Shown one piece after another: positions 7,264 to 13,984 of a stretch of 15,485 nt of DNA; position 1 is the first letter of the stretch, and each line of letters opens with the position of its first letter. Under the pieces are notes generated by a model. It had not been told where the DNA came from and did no database searches. It saw only the letters and a program-made list of their open reading frames with translations. The stretch lies in NCBI GenBank assembly GCA_049613665.1, contig JBMZCV010000128.1:1-15485 (forward strand), written 5' to 3'. This DNA is from JBMZCV01 sp049613665. Its GTDB lineage: Bacteria > Bacteroidota > Bacteroidia > Chitinophagales > UBA2359. Both the position numbers and the translations under genes were made by a program.

Positions 7264-7917
7264 CTAATTATTTTTATTTTTATTCTTGAAATCGCCACGT
7301 TTCAAGGCTTTGAAAAACTCTGCCCATGCAAAGACATCGAAAATACGATAGTGTGGATATTGGCCTGCCGAATAGAGACTTGCTGAATATTGTCGCATTT
7401 GATAGTCGTAGTTTTCGTTGCCGTCCATGCCCATAGTCGAAGCAATTTCACGCATACGCTCTCTATCCAAGTTTCGCTGTGCTCTCCTCAAATCATCATC
7501 TGGCACATCAGCCGTCAGAAAAGCTTGCTTAAATTCGGCTTTGCTCGGCCACGGATAAACAACTGCTGGCGGCAATTCGATAGTGTCTTCTTTCAAAAAT
7601 TGAATGACAGAATAGCTGCTTTCTTCCAAACTTGCAGGCACTATGAGCTGCCCTCGCTGATAGCCTACTGCCGAAAATTGAATCGTATCGCCTTTATGCA
7701 CGACAAAAGAGAAAAAACCTTGCAAATTGCTTACCGTTCCTCTCCTATTCGAGATATTCCAAATATTTGTGAGTGGTACAGGTTGTAAGCTATCGCTTGC
7801 CATAATAATTCCAGAAAATTGTACTAAATTCTTATGTTGAGCTTTTAGGTCATTCAAAAAAACAGAAAAAAGCGACAATAGCAAGACGAAAATTAAGTTT
7901 TTGGCAGATAAATACAT
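7264..7917 (-). CDS. Secreted protein with carboxypeptidase-regulatory-like domain
   Basis: The exact function is unknown. The 217-residue protein has a signal peptide (hydrophobic 9-21, likely cleavage LKA|QH after residue 26). A carboxypeptidase D regulatory-like beta-sandwich follows (about 32-92: FSGIIMASDSLQPVPLTNI, the NLQGFFSF turn, KGDTIQFSAVGY). Such domains occur at the N-termini of SusC-type receptors, but here no TonB plug or barrel follows. The C-terminal ~100 residues begin with the strand IELPPAVVYPWPS, then run as charged helix (DVPDDDLRRAQRNLDRERMREIA) and end in basic GDFKNKNKNN. I take it to be a stand-alone periplasmic or surface-associated protein. It has its own -7 box, and it is transcribed divergently from uvrD. 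Confidence 0.75.
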   Translation of the reverse strand: MYLSAKNLIFVLLLSLFSVFLNDLKAQHKNLVQFSGIIMASDSLQPVPLTNIWNISNRRGTVSNLQGFFSFVVHKGDTIQFSAVGYQRGQLIVPASLEESSYSVIQFLKEDTIELPPAVVYPWPSKAEFKQAFLTADVPDDDLRRAQRNLDRERMREIASTMGMDGNENYDYQMRQYSASLYSAGQYPHYRIFDVFAWAEFFKALKRGDFKNKNKNN

Positions 7918-7957
7918 AGAAATACTTTTTTTTAATAAAAAACATAGCCTTACTTGT

Positions 7958-7965
7958 CAAAGATA
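7958..7965 (-). promoter_or_regulatory. -7 promoter box (TATCTTTG) of the carboxypeptidase-like gene
   Basis: The minus strand reads TATCTTTG, a full match to the Bacteroidota -7 consensus TAnnTTTG, about 40 bases before the ATG. The -33 position reads TTT instead of TTG. Confidence 0.55.
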
Positions 7966-8099
7966 ATCATTTTTCTCTAATCATAAAGCTTTCAGCAATT
8001 TGTGAAACGCTGTAATTATAACGGAATAAAAATGAGATACGTTGTGTTCCAAAATTTTATAAGCTTTTTTAACAAAAACTTAATGTTTGTCTTGCTACC

Positions 8100-8207
8100 T
8101 GTAAAGATTTTCCGTTTTTCTTTACAGATGCCTACCTAAATGTAAAGATTTTCCATTTTTCTTTACATATACCGCTTAAATGTAAAGATTTTTCGTTTTT
8201 CTTTACA
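8100..8207. repeat. Three tandem 27-bp palindromes (TGTAAAGA-N11-TCTTTACA)
   Basis: Copies lie at 8100-8126, 8141-8167 and 8181-8207. All three have perfect 8-bp arms TGTAAAGA/TCTTTACA. The 11-base centres differ by single bases (TTTTCCGTTTT, TTTTCCATTTT, TTTTTCGTTTT). The spacers are 14 and 13 bases and share partial similarity (CCTACCTAAA, CCGCTTAAA). The starts are 41 and 40 bases apart, close to four helical turns, so a protein would meet all three on about the same face. This suggests operator sites or stacked RNA hairpins. No T-run follows any copy, so they are not ordinary terminators. Confidence 0.85.
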
Positions 8208-8288
8208 TATAAAACGCCTACTATTTCTAAAACAAACAGAATAGTTTTTTGTTTTGTTGCTTTGTTCCAAAATTTTAGCAAAAAAACT

Positions 8289-8296
8289 TATCTTTG
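8289..8296 (+). promoter_or_regulatory. -7 promoter box (TATCTTTG) of uvrD
   Basis: Full match to TAnnTTTG ending only five bases before the ATG at 8302, which would place the transcription start at or next to the start codon. The -33 element is weak: the nearest TTG (8262-8264) is 24 bases upstream. Confidence 0.6.
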
Positions 8297-8301
8297 CTTT
8301 T

Positions 8302-10635
8302 ATGCAACAGAACAAAACCGACAATCTTTTTCAGTCAAATACCGATTATTTAAACGAACTCAATCCTGTTCAAAGGCTTGCGGTAGAAACAACCGATGGG
8401 CCTGTGATGATTATTGCGGGGCCTGGCTCTGGCAAAACTCGTGTTTTGACCTATCGCATTGCTCATCTCATCAATAAAGGGGTGAAACCTTACCATATTT
8501 TGGCATTGACTTTTACGAACAAAGCGGCTCGTGAAATGAAAGCTCGTATTACTGATATTGTGGGCGAAAGAGCGGCAGGCCAAATTTGGATGGGTACGTT
8601 TCACTCTATTTTTGCGAAAATACTGCGAATAGAAGCCAAACATTTGGGTTATCCTAGCGATTTCACGATTTATGACACCGACGATAGTAAAAATTTGATT
8701 AAAACTATTGTTGCAGAGCAAAATTTGGATAAAGATTTATATAAGCCAAATTTGATAAAAAACCGCATTTCTAATGCTAAAAGCAATCTGATTATGTCGG
8801 CTGCTTATCTTAAAAGTGATGCGATTCGATTAGCAGATGCAAAATCAAAACGTCCAAAAATTGGTGAGATATATCGCATTTATGAGCAACGTTGTCGGCG
8901 AGCTGGTGCAATGGATTTTGATGATTTGTTGATACTCATGTATGCTTTGTTGCTCAAATCGGAAGAAGTGCGGAAAAAATATCAAGAGCGTTTTCGTTAT
9001 GTCATGATTGATGAGTTTCAGGATACTAACACGGCTCAATATGCGATTGTAAAACTATTGGCTGCACACAAAAATATCGCTGTTGTGGGCGACGATGCTC
9101 AAAGTATTTATGCTTTTCGTGGTGCTACCATTCACAATATCTTGACTTACGAAAAGGATTTTCCGAAATTGGAAGTCTTCAAATTGGAACAAAATTATCG
9201 TTCTAGCAAAAAAATTGTGGCTTTGGCCAACGACATTATTGCTTCAAATCGCAATCAAATCGCCAAACAAATTTGGACAAGCAATGATACAGGAAATCAA
9301 GTAACGCTTTTTAGAGCAGCCAGCGACAGCGAAGAAGCCAAACTTGTAGCTGATAGCATTTTTGTAGAACGCCTGCGAAACCATCACCGAAACGATGAGT
9401 TTGCTATTTTGTATCGCACCAATGCACAATCTCGTGTTTTGGAGGAAGCCTTACGCAAAAGAAATATTCCTTATCGCATTTATGGCGGCTTGTCGTTTTA
9501 TCAACGCAAAGAAATAAAAGACATGATGGCTTATTTGCGACTCACCGTCAATCACAATGACGAGGAAGCAATAAGACGTGTGTTGAATGTGCCAGCACGA
9601 GGTATTGGCAAAACAAGTTTGGGCAAGTTGGCAAAGTTGGCAAATCAGCAGCAGACTTCTTTGTTTAATGTGATGAAAAGAATTGGGCAAATGACTTTTC
9701 CTACTCGCACAAAAAATGCTGTTGGCCATTTTGTGCGAATGATTGAGTTGTTTACGAGTATGCAAAAGAAAAAAGATGCTCACGAACTAGCCGTTTATAT
9801 TGGCAAAACGAGCGGAATCACGAAAATGCTGAATGCTGATAAATCGGTGGAAGGCATGAGCCGAAATGAGAACTTGCAGGAATTGTTTAATAGTATTCAA
9901 GAGTTTGTCGACAATAAAAGAGAACTCGCTACCGAAGGCTTAGAAATTGATGCGACTTTAGGCGTATATTTGCAAGAAGTGAGTTTGCTGACCGACATGG
10001 ACAAAGAGGAAGACGATGATGCCGAAGGAAAAGTAAAATTGATGACGGTACACTCTGCCAAAGGTTTGGAATTTTCGTGTGTCTATATTGTAGGTATGGA
10101 AGAAGGTTTGTTTCCGTCTGGCATGTCGAAGCAGCCGAAAGAAATTGAAGAAGAAAGACGTTTGTTTTATGTGGCAGTAACTCGTGCCGAACAGAAATTG
10201 TTTTTGTCGTTGGCAGCTTGTCGCTATCGTTTTGGCACTTTGCAATATGGCGAACCGAGCCGTTTTGTTGGCGAATTGAATGAAAGGCATTTCAAAATAG
10301 TAGGGCAAAAACCGAGTTTCAAGCCTACCGAAAAACAAAATAACACTTACAATAGTTTTAGAGACAGTATCAAAAATAATATTAATTCGGTGAAACGCCG
10401 ACAGCAACAGCAAAAGAATTTGGGCAAAGATTTTAGCAAACTTCTCGCCAATTTCAGAGCTACCGACCCTCGCTCTATCCGACAAAATATGATGGTTTTG
10501 CATCAGCGGTTTGGGCGTGGCAAAGTCTTGTCTTTAGATGGAAAAGGCGACAAAACTATCGCTATCATTCATTTCGATGTGCAAGGCGAAAAGCGAATTT
10601 TGCTTAGGTTTGCGAAGCTGATGGTGGTGCAATAA
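8302..10635 (+). CDS. uvrD: UvrD/PcrA-type ATP-dependent 3'-5' DNA helicase
   Basis: Superfamily 1A helicase that unwinds DNA in nucleotide-excision and mismatch repair and clears stalled complexes. I start at 8302 (777 residues), not at the in-frame ATG at 8254, because the -7 box lies between them and MQQNK...LNELNPVQ is a normal family N-terminus. The motifs are all present: Q motif LNPVQRLAV (20-28), Walker A GPGSGKT (40-46), Ia TFTNKAAREMK, Walker B DEFQDT (237-242), III GDDAQSIYAFRGA, IV QNYRSS, V VHSAKGLEF (583-591), VI VAVTRAEQ (624-631). The C-terminal end, VLHQRFGRGKV (732-742) and following, is the Tudor-like domain that in PcrA/UvrD contacts RNA polymerase. The gene has no partner on either side. 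Upstream lies the palindrome array, which may regulate it. Confidence 0.95.
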   Translation: MQQNKTDNLFQSNTDYLNELNPVQRLAVETTDGPVMIIAGPGSGKTRVLTYRIAHLINKGVKPYHILALTFTNKAAREMKARITDIVGERAAGQIWMGTFHSIFAKILRIEAKHLGYPSDFTIYDTDDSKNLIKTIVAEQNLDKDLYKPNLIKNRISNAKSNLIMSAAYLKSDAIRLADAKSKRPKIGEIYRIYEQRCRRAGAMDFDDLLILMYALLLKSEEVRKKYQERFRYVMIDEFQDTNTAQYAIVKLLAAHKNIAVVGDDAQSIYAFRGATIHNILTYEKDFPKLEVFKLEQNYRSSKKIVALANDIIASNRNQIAKQIWTSNDTGNQVTLFRAASDSEEAKLVADSIFVERLRNHHRNDEFAILYRTNAQSRVLEEALRKRNIPYRIYGGLSFYQRKEIKDMMAYLRLTVNHNDEEAIRRVLNVPARGIGKTSLGKLAKLANQQQTSLFNVMKRIGQMTFPTRTKNAVGHFVRMIELFTSMQKKKDAHELAVYIGKTSGITKMLNADKSVEGMSRNENLQELFNSIQEFVDNKRELATEGLEIDATLGVYLQEVSLLTDMDKEEDDDAEGKVKLMTVHSAKGLEFSCVYIVGMEEGLFPSGMSKQPKEIEEERRLFYVAVTRAEQKLFLSLAACRYRFGTLQYGEPSRFVGELNERHFKIVGQKPSFKPTEKQNNTYNSFRDSIKNNINSVKRRQQQQKNLGKDFSKLLANFRATDPRSIRQNMMVLHQRFGRGKVLSLDGKGDKTIAIIHFDVQGEKRILLRFAKLMVVQ

Positions 10636-10700
10636 ATGTTAAATAGTATGATAATAAGTGAGACCATTTTATATTATAAATCGTGAAAACAAATATCTTA

Positions 10701-10774
10701 ATTTTCAAGGCCTTAGCACACAAATCAACCATTTATTAAAGCGTTTTTGACACTTATTTTTGCACAAAAATTGT
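10701..10774 (+). repeat. Dispersed intergenic repeat, copy A
   Basis: From ATTTTCAAGGCCTTAGCACA to AAAATTGT this stretch aligns with 13830-13906. Shared blocks are ATTTTCAA, CCTTAGCACA, TATTAAA, a G-T-rich core ending GACACTTA/GGCACTTA, and the closing AAAATTGT. Here the core runs into TATTTTTG (10755-10762), a full -7 consensus. Confidence 0.6.
10755..10762 (+). promoter_or_regulatory. Candidate -7 box (TATTTTTG) for the DUF1015 gene
   Basis: Full match to TAnnTTTG, 116 bases before the ATG at 10879, so the leader would be about 110 bases. It lies within repeat copy A. I see no better box nearer the gene. Confidence 0.4.
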
Positions 10775-10878
10775 AAAAAGCAATGCAAGCAAACCATTTT
10801 TTTTATATAGGGCTAAGGTTTTGGCCTCAATAATGTTTATATTGCCATTTTTAGAGTAAAATAAAGAAAATCATTGTT

Positions 10879-12120
10879 ATGTCTATCATCAAATCCTTCA
10901 AAGGCTATCGTCCTGTGCCAAATTTAGCGAAACAAATCGCTTCACGCCCTTATGATGTACTAAACAGAGCCGAAGCAAAAGCTGAAGCAACCGACAATCC
11001 TTATTCATATTTGCACATTGTACGTTCAGAAATAGGCTTGCCAGATGAGGTTTCGGCTTATGACGCAACCGTTTATGCCAAAGCGAAAGCAAATTTTGAA
11101 CAAATGACGCAAGAAAATATTTTGGTACAAGATACCGAAGCATCTATGTATGTATATGCTCAAACCATGAATGGCAAACAGCAAGTAGGCTTGGTAGCTT
11201 GCACAAGCATTGATGATTGTTTAAACGATATTATCAAAAAACACGAATTTACACGGCCTACCAAAGAGCAAGACCGCATTAATCATATTTATACCACCAA
11301 CTTGCATTCTGGCCCTATTCTGATGGCCTATCCAAATGTAATGGCAATAGATGCTATTATTAATCAAGTCATTGCACAAAAACCTGCATACGACTTTGCG
11401 GCTGTTGATGATATTCAACATACTTTTTGGGTTATTGATGATGCTGATAAAATTGGAGCATTAACAGAACTTTTTGCTCAAAAAGTGCCTTATATTTATA
11501 TTGCCGATGGCCACCATCGAGTGGCTTCTTCTACAAAAGTAGGTTTGCGAAAGCGAGCAGAAAATGAACATCATACGGGCGAAGAAGAATATAACTATTT
11601 TTTATCTGTATTATTTCCTGATAATCAATTGACTATCATTGACTACAATCGTGTGGTGACAGATTTGAATGGATTGAGCAAAGCAGACTTTTTGGCCAAA
11701 GTGAGCGAAAAATTTGATGTCGAAATTTCAGAAACAGCTTATCAACCACAAACACCATATCGTTTTGGAATGTATTTGGATAAAAAATGGTATATGCTAA
11801 CTGCTAAAAAAGGCACTTACGAAGAAAATCACCCAATTTTATCGCTTGATATTTCGGTACTTTCAGACAATTTGCTTGCACCAATCCTAAATATTACTGA
11901 CCAACGAACAGATAATAGAATTGACTTTGTAGGAGGTATCAGAGGCATGAAAGAGCTAGAACGTAGAGTCGATAGTGGCGAAATGTGTTTGGCCTTTTCG
12001 ATTTACGCAGTCAGCATTCAACAATTGATTGATGTAGCCAACTCAGGCAAAGTAATGCCACCAAAATCTACTTGGTTTGAGCCAAAATTGCGAAGTGGAC
12101 TTGTAACACATCAGTTTTAA
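10879..12120 (+). CDS. DUF1015-family protein
   Basis: Cytoplasmic protein of the DUF1015 family, with no established biochemical role that I can state. The 413 residues cover the full family length. Recognisable parts are the N-terminal FKGYRPVPNLAKQIASRPYDVL (7-28), KHEFTRPTKEQDR (121-133), the strongly conserved IADGHHRVAS (208-217), NYFLSVLFP, and the C-terminal FVGGIRGMKELE with PPKSTWFEPKLRSGLV. The clustered His/Asp/Arg of ADGHHR suggests a catalytic or metal/phosphate site, but that is inference. From memory, in some bacteria the family sits next to serine-biosynthesis genes (serA/serC). None is present here: its neighbours are uvrD and a TolC-family gene. There is no signal peptide. 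A promoter of its own is likely, from the 243-base gap upstream. Confidence 0.85.
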   Translation: MSIIKSFKGYRPVPNLAKQIASRPYDVLNRAEAKAEATDNPYSYLHIVRSEIGLPDEVSAYDATVYAKAKANFEQMTQENILVQDTEASMYVYAQTMNGKQQVGLVACTSIDDCLNDIIKKHEFTRPTKEQDRINHIYTTNLHSGPILMAYPNVMAIDAIINQVIAQKPAYDFAAVDDIQHTFWVIDDADKIGALTELFAQKVPYIYIADGHHRVASSTKVGLRKRAENEHHTGEEEYNYFLSVLFPDNQLTIIDYNRVVTDLNGLSKADFLAKVSEKFDVEISETAYQPQTPYRFGMYLDKKWYMLTAKKGTYEENHPILSLDISVLSDNLLAPILNITDQRTDNRIDFVGGIRGMKELERRVDSGEMCLAFSIYAVSIQQLIDVANSGKVMPPKSTWFEPKLRSGLVTHQF

Positions 12121-12278
12121 GTGATTGTGTCTAAAAAAAAAGAAATTTTAAGGTATTAGAATCGACTCATTGTTTGTTGAAAAACATGTCATTTCTTTCT
12201 TGTTATGAAAAAGAAAGCTTTGAATTAGCTTAGATGTGATAGGTTTTAAAAAGCAGCCACGTCTTAACAAGTAAATAA

Positions 12279-12286
12279 TACTTTTG
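12279..12286 (+). promoter_or_regulatory. -7 promoter box (TACTTTTG) of the TolC-family gene
   Basis: Full match to TAnnTTTG, 41 bases before the ATG, a normal spacing. No TTG is at the expected -33 position. The rest of the 12121-12327 gap shows only a weak 7-bp hairpin (12195-12217). Confidence 0.5.
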
Positions 12287-12327
12287 CAAAAACTCTAATA
12301 AACTTACTTTATAAGGTAATAAGCAAA

Positions 12328-13794
12328 ATGAAAATTAAATTATCACACTTTTATTTTTTAGCAAACCCTTTACTATTTACATTTTTACTGCTTTTTTTGT
12401 TGCAAAAAAATGATTTGCAGGCTCAAAAAGCGTGGACTTTAAATGATTGTGTTACTTATGCAAGAGCCAACAATATTTCGCTAAAACAACTTGGTCTAAA
12501 TACCAAACGTGCCAACATTAACCACGACCAAAGTAAGGCAAATCGCTTGCCCAATTTAAACGGTTCTACCTCATATGGTTTGAATTTTGGTTTTGCGATT
12601 GACCCAACAACCAATACATTTAGTAGCCAAACAGCCCAATCTTCGCAACTTTCATTGAGTAGTAGCGTCATTTTATTTAATGGTTTTCAGCTAAAAAATA
12701 CGATTGAGCAGCGACAATTGGAGCAAGAATTATCAAAATTGGAAGTCGATAATTTGGCAAACAACATAGATTTAACTGTTTTTACGGCTTATATGCAAAT
12801 TCTTTTGGCAGAAGAACAGTTAAAAGTATTGGAAAAACAAACTACCTTAACAGATAGCCAATATGAGCAAGTGCAAAAACTCATCAATGTTGGCTTGCGT
12901 CCTGCGGGCGATTTGCTAGAGTTAGAAGCTCAGAAAGCCAATGACGAAGTAAATATTGTCAATTCAAAAAATGCAGTAAAAACAGCTTATTTGGCACTCT
13001 CGCAAGCACTTGATTATTATGGCGATTTTGAAATAGAAACGCCAAATAAACTGAATATACCCTCGCTTGATGCACTCAAAAATGTAACTGTTGCAACAAT
13101 TTTTGAGGCTGCCAAAAGCTCTCAGCCACAAATAAAAACGGCTGTTTTGCGAACAGATATTGCCGAACAACAACATAAAGTATTGAATGGCTCAAAATAT
13201 CCAACTTTGTCGCTTTCTAGCAATTTGAATACTCGTTTTTCGAGCTTGGCAAGGCGTTTGGCTTCTGACACACCGCTTGGCTATGATACTTTAATAGTTT
13301 TAAACTTGCCAGCACCGATTAATGATGATTTTCCGCTCCTGCAACCTATTCCTGATTTGGAACGCACACCTTTTTTCCAACAGTTTAGCGACAATTTTGG
13401 TGGTTTTATTGGTTTCAATTTAGCCATTCCGATTTATAATCGCTCGCAAATCAAAAATAGTTTAGCTTTAGCATATCTCAATATTCAAAACTCAAAACTT
13501 GCACAAGATTTTGAGAAAAATAATTTGCAACGTACCGTAGAACAAGCATTTTTAGATGCTACCGTAGCTGCCGAAACTTATCGGGCTTCGCAAAAAGCAG
13601 TTTCGGCACAAAAGCAAGCTTTAGATTTTGCTCAAAAACGTTTTGCGGCTGGTGTTATCAACACTTTTGAAGTATTGACAATACAAAATGCAGCAGCTAT
13701 TACAGAACTCAATATGCAGTCTGCAAAATATCAATATTATTTCCGTATGAAAATTTTAGATTTTTATGCAGGAAAAGGCATTTCAATAGATTAG
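12328..13794 (+). CDS. TolC-family outer-membrane efflux protein
   Basis: Outer-membrane channel of the OEP/TolC type, which as a trimer joins inner-membrane pumps to the outside for drug, metal or type I export. The 488 residues begin with a signal peptide (hydrophobic 15-25, cleavage LQA|QK after residue 32). The family opening WTLNDCVTYARANN (36-49) follows, then ANRLPNLNGSTSYG (71-84) and two OEP repeats of long amphipathic helices, for example LAEEQLKVLEKQTTLTD and its matching segment in the second half, FLDATVAAETYRASQKAVS. Each repeat is followed by the usual turn (NVGLRPAGDLLELEAQ; FAAGVINTFEVLTIQN). It is complete. Neither the membrane-fusion protein nor the RND/ABC pump is next to it: DUF1015 lies upstream and the downstream gene is convergent. 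Its partners must be encoded elsewhere. Confidence 0.92.
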   Translation: MKIKLSHFYFLANPLLFTFLLLFLLQKNDLQAQKAWTLNDCVTYARANNISLKQLGLNTKRANINHDQSKANRLPNLNGSTSYGLNFGFAIDPTTNTFSSQTAQSSQLSLSSSVILFNGFQLKNTIEQRQLEQELSKLEVDNLANNIDLTVFTAYMQILLAEEQLKVLEKQTTLTDSQYEQVQKLINVGLRPAGDLLELEAQKANDEVNIVNSKNAVKTAYLALSQALDYYGDFEIETPNKLNIPSLDALKNVTVATIFEAAKSSQPQIKTAVLRTDIAEQQHKVLNGSKYPTLSLSSNLNTRFSSLARRLASDTPLGYDTLIVLNLPAPINDDFPLLQPIPDLERTPFFQQFSDNFGGFIGFNLAIPIYNRSQIKNSLALAYLNIQNSKLAQDFEKNNLQRTVEQAFLDATVAAETYRASQKAVSAQKQALDFAQKRFAAGVINTFEVLTIQNAAAITELNMQSAKYQYYFRMKILDFYAGKGISID

Positions 13795-13829
13795 AAATAA
13801 GTTGCTCTTATATGAAAATTGACAGCTTG

Positions 13830-13906
13830 ATTTTCAATACCTTAGCACAAAAGAAAATGTATATTAAATAGTGTTTGGCACTTAGATATTTTTTAGTCAA
13901 AATTGT
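13830..13906 (+). repeat. Dispersed intergenic repeat, copy B
   Basis: It aligns with copy A (10701-10774) through ATTTTCAA, CCTTAGCACA and AAAATTGT, and with copy C (from 3128) through TATTAAATAGTG-TTGGCACTTA. Like copy A it lies a short way after the stop codon of a plus-strand gene, in the same orientation. Confidence 0.6.
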
Positions 13907-13911
13907 CACAT

Positions 13912-13958
13912 AAAAAAGGTTTTCTACTAACTTGATAAGTTAGCAGAAAACCTTTTTT
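13912..13958. terminator. Bidirectional terminator between convergent genes
   Basis: The 22-base arms at 13912-13933 and 13937-13958 pair with one mismatch around the loop GAT. The stem starts with six A and GGTTTTCT and ends in CCTTTTTT, so either strand gives a stem followed by a T-run. It lies between the TolC-family gene (+) and the repeat-rich protein gene (-). Confidence 0.85.
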
Positions 13959-13984
13959 ATAGCTGAAATAATAATATTTTTTTA

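Larger units (their letters stand above)
8045..8296 (+). repeat. Duplicated promoter-proximal segment upstream of uvrD
   Basis: TGTTCCAAAATTTTA occurs exactly at 8045-8059 and 8263-8277. Similarity continues after each copy: AACAAAAACTTAATGTTTG (8071-8089) against GCAAAAAAACTTATCTTTG (8278-8296), the second being the uvrD -7 region. The two copies, 218 bases apart, bracket the palindrome array. Confidence 0.55.

Noticed and set aside
7390..7788. 132-codon plus-strand ORF opposite the carboxypeptidase-like gene
   Set aside because: Its product has no signal, domain or plausible composition, and the minus-strand frame has a promoter, a signal peptide and a recognisable domain.
8100..8207. Possible CRISPR array (three 27-bp repeats)
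   Set aside because: Spacers are only 13-14 bases and resemble one another, the repeats are near-perfect palindromes with variable centres, and there are no cas genes.
8254..8301. 16-residue N-terminal extension of UvrD from the ATG at 8254
   Set aside because: It overlaps the consensus -7 box, and the extension (MLLCSKILAKKLIFAF) does not resemble UvrD N-termini.
9958..10503. 181-codon minus-strand ORF inside uvrD
   Set aside because: It lies entirely antisense to conserved helicase motifs V and VI and gives a Phe/His/Gln-rich product with no recognisable feature.
12328..13794. Complete tripartite efflux operon around the TolC-family gene
   Set aside because: No membrane-fusion or pump gene is adjacent; DUF1015 lies upstream and the downstream gene is convergent.
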